From assembly GCF_000002985.6 (NCBI RefSeq), contig NC_003279.8, positions 7,192,001 to 7,256,000 of the forward strand: 64,000 nt of DNA, in the 5' to 3' direction. Position numbers and translations under genes: made by a program. Positions 1-12,590 of this stretch are shown piece after piece. Source of the DNA: Caenorhabditis elegans. Its lineage: Eukaryota; Nematoda; Chromadorea; Rhabditida; Rhabditidae. Positions within the stretch are counted from its first letter, which is position 1. Every line of letters starts with the position of its first letter. Below the pieces are notes generated by a model. The model was not told the origin of the DNA and searched no databases. It saw only the letters and a program-made list of their open reading frames with translations.

Positions 1-1907
1 CATTTGGATCAAAGTGTGGGCTCATACCGGCTGGTGGGAATTGATGATTGTAGTCAACCAAGTTGGTATCTCCACCAAGACCATTCTGCAATATTTCATT
101 GTTTTTGGTTTTATAATTTCTATAACCCTCATCTAAAACTACTCAACTTTTTCTCTCAATGAAACAAAACAAAGAATTAATTTCATTTGCCTTGCTAGTC
201 AGTTAATTCTCTCAAATGGTACTATTGGGGGCCGAGTCAAATCAATCGATCTCTTTAATGTACTGAACCCCGCAATGTGACCGTCTCTGTTCACCACTTA
301 ATCATGCGGCGACGTCGGTCAATAGCCCCCTTCGGTTTTCGAGGACACCATCAGAAAATGTGACCGGCTATTGGGTAACAATGCAAAAAGCAAGAGCTTC
401 AAATTTTGGCCAATTTAGTTATTCACTAGTCAGAGGTTGGATACAGGGATTTTACCATATTATTCTAGATTTCTCAAGACTGGAACGCAAAAAAATGTCA
501 TCAGGGTCTCAAAACTTTGTTCACGACAACAGTAGTTCAGAATCTTAATGTTTAGTATTGTCATATGGCAAAAATTATTTTAAAGAAAACTGAAAGAATC
601 TCAAAAATTTCCTCCAACAAAAAAAGCGATAAACTTTGCCTAATTATGTAACTAATCCATCTTTTCTGTATGTTTCTCCTTGTTTTATGTTTACATTAGT
701 GACTTTTTTGGAGGTCGTTTAGTGCGCACAGGGTGTTCTTCTCAAGAAGATGCCGCCTTTTGCATGCATCTCAATCTTCAGAAGGCGGCGGCTCACATCA
801 AAAGGAAGCGGATTATGCATACGTGAATGCTTGGCGGCTGAGGAGGGCCAAGCAATCATTCGTCGAGATTAACTTGTGGTAAAACAGTAAAACACGAATA
901 AAACCAAGAAGAATAGAAACGTACCGGCTGTCCAGCAAGTTGCTGCTGATACGATGAGAAGTCGGCAACTGATGGATCAGCACCAAATGTATATGTTGGA
1001 GGGATTGAGATGTATGGATTAACAGCTTCACTTGCTTTGTTATCTTCTGAAGGTGGAAGGTAACCTGGATATGTTTGTGGCCATGTATACATTGATGACA
1101 TTGCGTCAATTGGTGCGGTAAGATTAGTAAGAGGCTGTGGAGCAACAATCGCTGATGTTTCTGCAGAATTCGTGGCTGGAGCTGTTGTTGGCTTTAACTC
1201 AAGCACATCAGTAGTTGAAGTTGGAGCTGGAGCAGTAGATGGAGCCGTCGTTGAAGTGGATGATGTTGCATGAATTGGCTTAATATCAGATGTTGCAGAA
1301 GTTGGAGCAGCTACGGAAGCAGGGGTTTCAGTTGGTGGATGTGTTGGAAGGAAGGCTGATGAATAATCAATATCCGTTGTTTGCATCGGAGGATACGGGT
1401 TGAGATGGTATCCTGAAAATGTTTATTTAGATGACTTGCACTTGAGAAATGAGATATAAACATTTTGGTTAATAAACTACTTACTAGAGCAAACCAGATT
1501 TTTACAAAATTTTAGAACATTAAAAGAGTTATACATTTTGTTTCAACTTAAAGTAAATTTTAAAAATTTGCGAGCTTATAAAATCAACAATTCAACAATT
1601 CGAGATAAGTAATACCAAACTTATATCCTTTTTCTGCAATTTATCCAATATTTCTAACTGATTACAAGCGACTTTTAACAAATTCACGAAAACATGTTTG
1701 GTTTGGTTTACCAAATGATATAATTGAAATTATAATAGATTTCAAATGAAAAAAAGACTAACCACTCCAATAATCAGGCATCTGAATCGTTGTCGGATCA
1801 ATATTATAAGGATAATCATATGCATTTGGAAGCATAACCTGTGGTTGAGCAATGGCGGCAGTTGCAACAGTTGTGGCTGACGTAAGTTGGCTATTTGGAT
1901 CCGCCAT
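1..1907 (-). CDS. 5' part of an unrecognised Ser/Thr/Pro/Ala-rich protein gene (continues off the left edge)
   Basis: Three exons with matching phase can be read on the minus strand: 1907-1763, 1412-925 and 85-1 (open at the window edge). The start codon at 1907 lies just after TTTTCAG at about 1914-1920, which suits SL trans-splicing or a 5' UTR intron. The visible 240 or so residues are low complexity, rich in Ser, Thr, Pro and Ala, with Tyr/Pro-rich patches such as AYDYPYNIDP and YNHQFPPAGMSP and no recognisable domain. This composition is typical of N-terminal activation regions of transcription factors, and the long gene-poor region upstream would suit a developmental regulator; both points are inference. 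The intron 86-924 contains a short GC-rich hairpin near 752-789. I do not recognise the gene. Any DNA-binding domain would lie beyond the left edge. Confidence 0.75.
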
Positions 1908-4886
1908 TGAGGTTCTGAAAACTTTATTTCTGCGAAATGATATGAAAGACGATTATAGTAGTAATGTCAAAGAAATAAAGTCAGCGGAGAAGCGGGGAGA
2001 GGAAAGGGAATAAGTAGGGAATTGGGCTGGAGCAGCAGGTGAAAAAATTAGGTTAGTAAATATATTCTGATTAGATTTTCGTCAAGACAACCCCATTTGA
2101 AGAAATATTGAGAATAAGAAAAAGAAGAAAATAATCGATTCTCCTCGTTTGGTTAAATAGGCAAACGAGATCAAAAGAGGCAAGGTAGATCAATAAAGAA
2201 TAATAATTGTGACGTCACAATAGATCTACTAAGTTCCGGTATAAATTATTAGGAGCAAGTTACTTGAAGGAGAACAATTTGTAGGGAGGTAATGATGTTG
2301 AGATGGTATCAAGAAATAGTTGTAAATGTAGATGTCATTGTAGATGATTATCGGATGGATGACATCCCGAAAGAGCAATAAAATAACAGTAAAGGGGTGA
2401 TGGATCAAAGGGTTTCAGGCCCATCTAAATAATTAGTTTAAATTCAGACGTAGGATAAGATATATATGAAAGCTTTAAACGTGAGCTAGTAACATTTCGG
2501 ATGCAAATATACATTTTTTGATAAACTCAATAATTGAAAAAAAAACTGCCCTACAATACATTTGCGTTCTTGTTTAAATTCAAAATTGGTAAGGATTCGT
2601 AAACATTGTAGGAGTGAGAAAAAGTAATGCAGATCAAAATTATTTGGTAAAAGATCCAAAATTGAAAATTGGGAGGAGAGAAATTTTAATTTTCAAAATC
2701 AGAAGATGGGATACATTATGTATTTCATTCAAAATATGTGCTATGTTTTATTACAGTAAGATCATGAACTTGAAAAGCTAGTAAACGGAACAGATTTAGA
2801 CACAAAAAAAGACGAAAAGAGTGCACTCCCCCCTTCTTAGCGGCTATGCGGGTGGCTAGGAATGGTTCTTCGAGGGTGGTGGTAGTGGAGGGACGCGTAT
2901 AAAAGCCCATTCAAGGGACATAAACAGTATATTGGTGTACATAGACGCAGACATTCTTTCTCCCGGGGACCGTCTACATCCAAGAGACGCAGAGACGATG
3001 ATCGGGAGAGGTCACGCCCACAACCATCTCTCTCTACCTCCTGCAGCACACAATCCTCTATTATCCCGGGGTCCTCCATCTCTTCTCCCACCATTCATTC
3101 ACCAGTCTTTTTTGGGTGAAATGAGAGGAAAATGGGGGAAGGATTGAATGAATAAGGGGATTGAATGAATAGAAGAGGTCAGCTCTCTTGGGGGAAAATG
3201 TCGCCACCCGACTGTAGGGAGTACATTCATTTTTGAAGCATGTTATTAGAGTTTTGTAGGGATCTCTGAAATTTTAATTCTTCAGAATATGGTAAGAGTG
3301 AGAGAAAGAGTGTGCACAGGAAAGGGGTATATTTTATTAGAATAAAGTTACTCATATTCACAACAGAAGTTTCAGCAATCACAATACTGTGGGACTACTC
3401 GAGTCTTCAAATATCTTGAGCCATATCCTAAAATTGTCTCTCTGTGGTAATAAACCAACAATTATAAAAAGAAATGATACTTCCAATGCCCGTCTCTAAA
3501 GTGCATTTTTTGACAGATGTTGTCAAAAGTATACGGTACTGGAACTTTTTTCTCGAGAGTATTTGGGGAGGTGTCTATTGTGGGACGGAGTGCAGCTGTC
3601 ATCAAATTCAAGTGCTCAATGGTTTGGTTAGAAAAAGTTAGAAATACGGTAATAATGACGAATTTGTTCTACAAATATGATTAACTAAATGGTGATACTT
3701 ATTTGAGAATGTTGAAAAAGGGATGCAAGTAAAGATAGGTCTCAATCAGATTTCAATCATTTTAGAAGATTTATCTGATCATTGACAGATCAAATAGGGT
3801 ATTTTATCTAGATAAGGCACAGGAAACCGAAACTCAACAAGTTGCGGTAAAAGTTTATTGAAAATTTTCCTTACAAAAAATTATTCTCAAAAAGCTAACT
3901 GATTAATTGACGCACATCTATAGTGAATACTATAAACTAACCAATATTTTCTACTTGTAAACATCTAAATTTGCAGATCCAATTATAAGGGTTCCTAGTC
4001 GTTTAATAGGCTCAATCACCTAAGGTTGACTGTACGTAACAAGGTGCAAACGCCTGAAGAAGAGACCGATTAAACACGGAGAAGACTGTGTGACGTTTAC
4101 GTAATATGGATTTCTTGGGTAATACTGCTTGCCGACATATTTGTTTTTTCTCATGCCCTTTAGGGTCAAATGGTTTATATTTAATTGTGTGATAGTTTGG
4201 AGTCGACTCAGTCCTCCTCCCCATCCTCTCACCTTGAAAACACCTCTGATAGTGAAAAAAAAAGATAAATGAAAATAAAAGGAAATAAAAGGAAATAAAG
4301 TACAAAACTGCAAAGCAAAGATCTAATATTACGATAGGCGCCCTGATACGCACCAATACTAAAAAATGAAGTTTTGACATCTAGACTGGATTTATTAAAG
4401 TTTTAGCTATCAGTGTCTTTTCTCTCGTAATCAGAAAATATATAATTTCACCTGTCCTCACAATCCAAATACCTCAAAACACATCACTAATTGTAGACTC
4501 AAAAAGGAAAAAAAAAACGAGCACAATCATTCCGCATCGACAACTCCTTCACCCATTTTCACCCTTTCTAAAACGGGTCACCAATGAAATTTTCATGCGT
4601 CTCTCATTCTTTCACATTCTCTACAATGTTCTCAAAAAGCAATTGTGAGATGAGAACAGTACCCACTTCGCAGCATGTATCCGTCATTCGAATTAGCATA
4701 AGAGTTGGGGGTGATGATGAGGTGACAGTTGGATCTCACTTAGCACCACCTAGAGAGACACGCTTAATGGATAGTCAAGGGGTGTTTGAATCGAAGAATT
4801 AGATTATTGAATTTATAGAGTTTATTGGATTTGAATCTAGGTACACTTGTTGAAAGCAGATATGTCAGATAATTTAATTTAATAAT

Positions 4887-5384
4887 AATTCTTGGTACAT
4901 ATTACTTGATTTGAATCAGCAATATGTACCAGGGGTGTGCGGCAAATTTGCCGAATTTGCCGAATTTGCCGAATTTGCCGTTTGCCGAGCCCGGCAAAAT
5001 TTCAAAAAAGTAGATTTCCCGAATTTGCCGAGCTCGACAAATTTCGAAATTTGCCGCAAACGTCAAAATTTTACAGTACAATTTTGATTGATTTTCGCCA
5101 AAAATTTAGTAAAATGACACAAAATTGAGTTAGTTTTATGCTTTAATAGACATACTACACGGAACTAATTCAGAAACCAGATGTGTGTTAAGAATTCGGT
5201 AGTTTTGGTGTTCCAAAAAACATCAAAAATTATCAAAACTTTCCGAGTTTGTTAAGCACGGCAACTTTGCCGAATTTGCCGAATTTGCCGTGCTCGGCAA
5301 ATATTGAAAAAAGAGATTTGCCGAATTTGCCGAGCGCGGCAAATTTTGAGCTTTGCCGCACACCCCTGATATGTACCAAGAATT
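4887..5384. repeat. 16-bp inverted repeat split by a transposon insertion
   Basis: AATTCTTGGTACATAT at 4887-4902 is the exact reverse complement of the 16 bases at 5369-5384. Removing the intervening element and one target copy leaves these two arms about 18 bases apart. The ancestral site was therefore a short hairpin into which the element inserted. Confidence 0.8.
4930..5368. mobile_element. Non-autonomous hAT-like DNA element (MITE)
   Basis: The 439-bp element begins CAGGGGTGTGCGGCAAA (4930-4946) and ends with its exact reverse complement (5352-5368). It is flanked by a perfect 8-bp direct repeat ATATGTAC at 4922-4929 and 5369-5376. An 8-bp target duplication with CAGGG-type ends is the hallmark of the hAT superfamily. 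Both inner flanks consist of iterated TTTGCCGAA units, so the two halves can fold back on each other. No transposase frame is present; the short frames at 4937-5128 and 5223-5423 are by-products of the iterated units. Confidence 0.85.
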
Positions 5385-8300
5385 AGGTATCGGAAGTACA
5401 CAGTGATTCAAATGAGCGATCAAACGCTGAAATCTACGGTCATATCGTCATTTTTTCATCGACACTAATTTTTGGCTCAATAAAATTTGTGTTTCCATGC
5501 TTTTGATTCGTTTAATATTTTCTGAACGACTACGTTATCTCAAACATGATTCATCGTTGAATGATATTTTTCTATTGGTGTCTTGATTTTTCCCAAAACG
5601 TAGTTAAAATGTTTAGTCATTTTTCAGACTATTGCGTACATTTTGTAAGCCCTATTCCCTGTTTAAAAAAATCAACTAAAAAATCACTAATTGCTCCTAA
5701 AACAGTTCACAATTTTGAAAATTAAACATTTTAAACCTCCTCACTCAAGAAAAAATGTTGGATTTTGAAATACCACCAAGGTCGGACCGGTCGGACAGAT
5801 GGAAGGGCTGCCAGCAATGAATGGGCGGTGCGGAGATCAACAAAATGATTTACGACGTGTTGCCAACCGAAAGCCTCGAAAACTTTATGAGCCCTAGAAT
5901 TTTGATGATTGCTTCTCTCTTACAATTAGATATCCTCCCGCCGCGCGAATTTATGATTCAGTTTTGTGGTTTTGCGTTATACACGTGTTGTATCTCGTAG
6001 TAAAATAGTTCGTGGGAATGGGGAATTTTAAAGGTTAGGTGCGAAATTCTCAAACCATAGAAGTATTTGTTTGGTAACTATGGGAGCAAAAACAATGAGT
6101 TCAATTTCAAGTACCAGGTGGTTAGGTTGTCCTATGTTTCAAATTTTAATTTGTAGTTGCCTTACCAAATATTTGAAAATGTAATTAATAGATGATGGAT
6201 TAAAAAAACGTTATACGTTTAGTGATGTTTTTTTTAAAGTTCATGCCTCTCGGTTATAACTTATAACTGAACTGTAACACAAACGGATTCCCATAGGAAC
6301 ACTTAGATAATACACACATCACAAACTATTAGAGGAAGATATATTTACAGAAGGGACTCTCACATAATCGAGTGGTGCATGATTGATGGAATGTCAACAC
6401 GTGACAGTGAATGCACACTTAACGGTGGCACTAATCTATGCAGATTACCTGATGAGAATCAACGGATTACTCGGATTTCAGTCTCTTTCAATTATTGGCA
6501 CAGTTAGTTAGTAAAGAGGATAAAGAGGTGACAGTCAATACAATCTAACTTGATTAACTGGATTGGTTTGAAGTGATTGAGATTAACTTCATTAAGAGCT
6601 AAAATTTTAAAATGTCCAAATACTGAACTTCCTATTCAAAAATTTTTTTCATTTTAAAATCATGAAAACAGTCGATTGTTTACATTTTTATTACGGTATT
6701 TCTATAATATTTCTGAAACAACTCTTCTTGGTTTTTAAAAGGATGAGCGTTATCGGTGGTTTTTGTGCAAGACATTCAACAATTAAAATTTCTTTCAGAA
6801 CTGCGCATGAACTTTGAACAGCTCTCTAATTGTAAGCTTCCGTTCCGTACTTTCAAATTTACGTATTCTACCGTATACCATACATCTATGATTCATGGTA
6901 GCCCTTCCTTACACCCCAGGCGACCTTTCCATCTCAGTTTTTTATTCGAGAACAGGAAAAATTGAAATATCGTAATGAATAACTCATTGCGCAACGGTGA
7001 ATGTATTTTTTGTGGGTATCTCGAAGCATTGCGTAACAATATTCCCTATAACAATACGAGGTTGTCTCGAAGGGAGACGAACAACTACAGTAGACCGAAA
7101 GCATAAAAACGTAGGGAAAAGTGGAATAAAGAGTGATAGAGAAGTAGACGATGAGGATCCCTTGGTTGGGGGTGCGCAGCTGTACAAACTGAGAGCCGAT
7201 ATTGTGTTATAGGAGCATTGGAAGAGTGAAGAGAGATTGAAAATGATTCGTGTTCAGTGGGAGATGATGATGAGCACAGTTATAAAATTTAGTTGGATAT
7301 GAAGGAATAGGCGGAGAAGAAGAAAAAGAAGAAGACGATGGAACACATTTTGGGATGTACTTCAATACCAATAATAGTACAAATGGAATGGGATTCAGGG
7401 AGAAGCAAAGTTGACAGAAGACGGGGGTCCTGGGGTTACGGTGGGATACGCATAAAAACATTTCATCAAATCAACCCACGAAGGTGTTGAGGGTGAGGGA
7501 TTTTTAAAATCACACCTATGGAAAAGAAGTTAAAACTTTACAAATTTCTACGCATTAGATACTTTTACTACACAAGCAAAGCAGATGCCATCTGCAAATA
7601 ACAGAAAAATCTTGTTGAAAAATGCGGTAAAACCATGCTTAACCTGACTTCAAAAGACGCCGGCTGTCAGATTGTTTGACAAATAAAGTAGAATCTTGTG
7701 TCCTCTTCAATCGTATCCAAATAAAACTACCGTATACTAACTTCTTCATCACTTCATAAGGATGGGGGAAAACGAATTGAAGAAAATATAACAATTCTCT
7801 CATTTTCAATTAGTTGCCGCCGTTGTGCAAATGACACTTTTTGAGGAACAAATCTCTCGCTCTCTTACACAATTATTTTCTTTTTTGGAGAGCAATTCAA
7901 TTTAGATTTTCAGTGGCTATAAATGAATAGTAGTGACGAAGATAAAAAAGATATTAAAACTAAATTAAAAAAATTAACCTAGGAAAAAGAATAATAACAA
8001 ATCTAAACAATCAAGTTATGTGTACATGTATCCTAAGGAAATGGTAATTAAAGGATAATCAATCCAATTTTAAAAAAAAGAGTATCTTGCTTTTTTTCAG
8101 TTTTTTTTTTCTCAGAAATCGGTAAAAAAAAGCAAAAACCTGATCTCCACCACTTTTTGTAATAACCGTGTTATATGGTATTTTAACAAAACATAGTAGG
8201 TCTCAAGGACAAGAATATGTTTGAAAAACATAGAGCTTTGTATCAAAAACAACATGGAGGTAAGGTAATTGTGAGGCTTTCAATAGAAAATACTATTTGA

Positions 8301-10241
8301 AGGGAAATTTGCAGAGAGAAAATAGAATTTGGAAATCGACTAAATCAAACTATGTGATGGAAAATTGTAAATATATTTAGCACATTTTGAACAAAAATGA
8401 AGTGAAGCATGAGATATTTTTATTTGTTTAATGAACAAACTGCAAAACTGATCAATTATTTGAATCGATTCCCAAATACAATATGCTGGCGTAAAAGAGA
8501 AAGGGGAACATTTCAACTTGAAATACATAATTTTCTTTTTTTTCTTTTTATTCTTTACCCATGCAATTTAGAAGAAATTGAGAAATGTCATACAAATCAG
8601 CTCCTTTTCCATTCCAAGTTTCACCCAAAAAACTAACTTGGCTGAGAATCTGTCAAGACTTGAGTAATAATATTCGGAGTGCTTGAGTTAGGATAGAAGT
8701 TGACGTACACCGTTTATCAGATAATGTAACAAAAATAGTCTTAAAACAAAAGTTTTTTTTTAAATTACAGATGAACAAGGTCAAGCTACTCGCAAATATT
8801 AGAATCAATAAAACTTTTAGTGGGATTCATATAAGTCAAAATAGTTCAGTAAAAATCAAGGAAAGAACCATTTAACTTCTCTCTTGGAGCATCCATTTCA
8901 ATGAATCAATGCTTCTTCCAAACACTCTCCTTCTTTCACAACATGGCTTTCCTTGTCTCTCATTCTCTTTCTCTTATTGCTATTTTCGACCGTTTTCTCA
9001 TAGATTCAATGTGATCAGAGTAGGAAACAGACATTTTGTCCCTTCTTCCGACCGCACATCTGGTATTGGTCTGAATAAAATGACGACGGGGTCCCCCCAT
9101 TTCTCCCGGTGAAGCATCTTTGGTTTCTTTCGTTTCTACTCACAGAAAACATCGTAAAAATGTGAGGAAACCTAATGGGAAGAGCAAATTTTTTATATGT
9201 TTAAGAGAAGATTTCTGTGTTCCGAAATTAAGATGAACATCTCACACGGGTATCAGAGCAAAGGTAGATAGTTTAATTTACCCAGCTCAATTGTGCAAGA
9301 TCCATTTTTAGGGTAAAATAAACCCCAAAGTTTCGAGCATTGCAACATGATAGAGTTCTTAAACATTTTAAACGCAAATTTTACAAGTAAAAAGTTACAG
9401 AATTTTTTTGGTCGACTTCCAAAATGGGTGAGTAAAAGCCACTATTTGACTGTTGATAAAAACATTCCAAAGGGTTTTTGGAAAGTTTCACAGTATATTT
9501 TGACTCTTTAAATCCATTGGAATAGCTGTAAACTATTTCACCACTGGCAACATTCCAAAACCCTGGAGCACTCGGAAAAAATAACTTTTTGGATGACCTA
9601 ATACTGAAAATGATTCTCATTTGCCATAAATTACAGTAACCTATATATTGTCCCAAAATTAAGTTAGCGTAGGTTAAGAGCTACATACATAAGGTTCAGT
9701 TAAACTGTATGTGAATATAGAGAAAAAGAAGAAATCTCCCGTTGAGAGTGAAGTAAAGAAGGTGTCTTCCTCCCCTCTCATCACTGTCACTCATCTTCGC
9801 AGTGAATTTCAAATTTGGCGCGTGCCACCATGATCTGAATAGTAGATGAAATGAAGAGACGCATCCGATTAGCGGCTTTGTTTGGTGCCACACGCAACCG
9901 ATTCATTTCATTTTGATCGAAATCGAGAAAAAAAAGAAAAGATGGAAAGAGATAGAGGAAAATTACGCGTAAAGAAACTTGGAAAGTGGGTAACAAGTGC
10001 CCATAATTCGAAAAGCTTCGAAAATTGACAAATACTGTTTTGAACTTTTTCAGAAGATTGATATCTGAATATTATCTCAAAAATTAAATGAGAAGGTTTT
10101 GTTGTTTTTAGCAGTTCTATAGTGAATTCAGTGTCCCAATGGAACGAGAAATTGAAGCGTTCTGGTAAAAATAATGAACATATTTTTTTGTAATGCACAT
10201 TAAATATACACAAACTTTTTATTGTATTCAAAAACCAATAT

Positions 10242-11511
10242 TTATTGTTTATGATATTTCGATCGTGCACGGTATGGATACGGGTTGCGGTAGGTATTTC
10301 CTCTATTCGGGCATTTACAGTAACCAGCATCAGGTCCTGGACCTCCAGCCAGTCCTGGTTCTCCTGGAATTCCATCCCTTCCCAACATTCCAGGATATCC
10401 AGGCTTTCCTTCAGGCCCGGCTGGACCAGGCAATCCCATTCGACCTGGTTTTCCATTAATACCTGGTTGGCCTTCTTTTCCAGCGAATCCAGGTCTACCC
10501 ATTCTTCCAGGCAATCCTATTCCTTTCTTCCCATCTCTTCCAGGAAGTCCCGGTTTTCCATCAGATCCTGGCCTGCCTGGTAATCCACTGGAGCCAGGTT
10601 CACCTGGACGCCCTGGCTTTCCATCTTCCCCTCTATATCCCGGATTTCCTGGTTTTCCATTAGGACCTGGCTCTCCTGGAAGACCATCTCGCCCTGGATA
10701 ACCTGGGAGTCCTACAGGGCAAATAATGCAATCACGTGATGGAAGTGGGCATTGTATTGGTTCATATATCTGATGATTATCTTCACCAGGTACTCCACGT
10801 GATCCTGGATTTCCTGGAGAACCAGAGTTTCCTGGTGGGCCTACAACTTTGAACATTTTTCTAGATTATTCAAAGTTCATAATTACCTGGAGGACCTGGA
10901 GGACATACGGGTTTCGTTGGTTCACACTGACACCATGATGGAAGTCCGCCATAAGTGTGTCTCTTCTTTTTCAAATGACTTTCAAATGGATTTCGTGGTG
11001 CTCTAGATGGAGGCGTCACTGAAGATTGCACATCCATCATGTCGTGCCACGCTGGGTCCGTTTCAAATTGGAACACACGAATCGACTCATTGACCTAGAA
11101 TAAGATATATGAAGCAATAACACGTGGATATATGGAGATGATTTTAATGAGTATTACTGGAAATTACAACAACAAAAAAACAACTTTTGAGCTTTAGATT
11201 TTTCAGAAAGTTCAAATTATTGATAAAAGCTTGACAATTATTCAAAATGTGACTTAATTTTAAAAAAATAAATTATGAATTGTTCTATCACGATTTTTAG
11301 TGATTTTTCAGTATTTCAGATAAGGTTAAGGCCGCTACTCTTTTAAGAAATATAAACTCAGAATTTCCATTTGTAAAAATATTAAAAACACCTGTAATTC
11401 AATATCATCCATTTCTTGAAACAATCCATAGAGCACAACTAGACAGCTAACAATTGCAGTTAATGAACAAGTAGTAGAGACAGCTGCAACTGCCTTCACT
11501 TCCCACATCAT
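10242..11511 (-). CDS. Cuticle collagen
   Basis: Three exons on the minus strand: 11511-11392, 11094-10887 and 10840-10242, giving 308 aa. The N-terminus has a short cytosolic stretch followed by a hydrophobic segment (about residues 7-33) that acts as signal anchor in worm collagens. A basic KKKR stretch near residue 71 is a likely subtilisin-type processing site. Gly-X-Y repeats then run in several blocks, interrupted by Cys-containing non-helical segments (CQCEP near 85, [12 protein letters not shown] near 150) and closed by a YCKCP tail. Cysteines flanking the triple helices cross-link trimers in the cuticle. Size and domain order fit the roughly 300-residue nematode cuticle collagen family. 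It lies about 15 kb from nhr-23, which drives moult-cycle expression of many collagens, but nothing here proves regulation. I cannot assign the exact col number. Confidence 0.9.
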
Positions 11512-12590
11512 GAAAATTTGGGAATATTGTTGAAAGTTTAAAATTGTTTGAATACTTATATACCCATCATAAATAACTGGTTCCTCCCTTTACCTCAACA
11601 ACTGTCACCTCGTTTTTCTTCAAATTGCATTTGCAAATTACGGCGCGGAACCGTGCCCTCCTCAGATCAAAACTTCTTCTTTTTTTCATAGTTGCCTTCT
11701 CCATACTTCATCATAGTTTTTTGCCTCCGTTCCACCCGTCCATTTCGTTTGGACATTATTCTATTTGGCGGCACAGCACATTCAAATTGATGGGCATTCG
11801 TATGGCATACAACAACTATTATTCAATCGAATGGGCAGAAGCTCGCGGAGCCCATCCATAACGTGACGAAACAAAGGAACTGAATTGCATTTGGAAAGGT
11901 AACTAGACGTAAGGGAACAACAAAGCGTACTAGATGGTAATTAAACGGGAAAAAGATGAGACCTTCAAGAAACCAAAACGAGTAAATTTTAATTGTACTA
12001 TACTATAGTACCACGCATTAGTAAAAATATTCTTGTATTCGAATTCGTACAAAAGATCAACGTATACGGTTCAGTAGAAACTTTGTAGAGTGAAATTGGT
12101 CCTATGTCGTTTCTCTGGAAACTTAAAACTCCTGATAAAGTTTTCAAGTTGGCTACGTTACGTATTTTCAAGAAAAAGTATGTTTGGGTGCTTTAAAAAT
12201 TTGGTACAAAAAAGCTTGAAGGAGAATATGGGTTTTCTCTATATGGTTCTGAAATAACCCAATATTGCACTGATATTTTTTAAATTGCTTTTTAAATCGG
12301 TTCATTCTCTCTCATCAATTCTGGAAGTTGGCCACAATTTTTTTGCAAGTTAAATATTAGAATTAATTGTTTGTAAATATTTAGATTCTAAAACTTCAAA
12401 CATGTAAGAATTCTTTAAATTCCTCAAAGGGTCTGAAATTTTCAAAAAGTTTGGTGCTTTGCCACGTTTAATTGAAGTGTTTTACTACCTATTTTGAGTA
12501 TATTTCAGTTTTCATTAAATCAAAATTTGTGCCACCAGGCTTTACGGAATTATAGAAAGCTTTATTAGAATTAATGGCGTTTACTGAAAT
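11512..12590. other. Intergenic region upstream of the collagen gene
   Basis: About 1.1 kb between the collagen start and the stop codon of the ankyrin gene, both on the minus strand. It should contain the collagen promoter and the ankyrin gene 3' UTR. I see no gene, tRNA or repeat in it. Confidence 0.5.

Larger units (their letters stand above)
1908..10241. other. Long region with no convincing gene, upstream of the leftmost gene
   Basis: About 8.3 kb of AT-rich DNA without a gene model I can support. Open frames here are short, carry no recognisable domain, and do not join across plausible introns. It contains the hAT-like element at 4930-5368. Given its position it probably holds regulatory DNA and perhaps 5' UTR exons of the minus-strand gene starting at 1907, plus the 3' flank of the collagen gene. 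A minus-strand frame at 9381-9656 looks mildly protein-like but stands alone. Confidence 0.5.

Noticed and set aside
2837-3147. Opposing frames of 85 and 71 codons
   Set aside because: Low complexity, Ser/Pro/His-rich in both directions, without splice partners or domains.
9908-10456. 182-codon minus-strand frame and plus-strand frames at 10193-10583
   Set aside because: They are alternative frames of the collagen Gly-X-Y region and its 3' flank; the collagen frame ends at 10242 with a proper tail.
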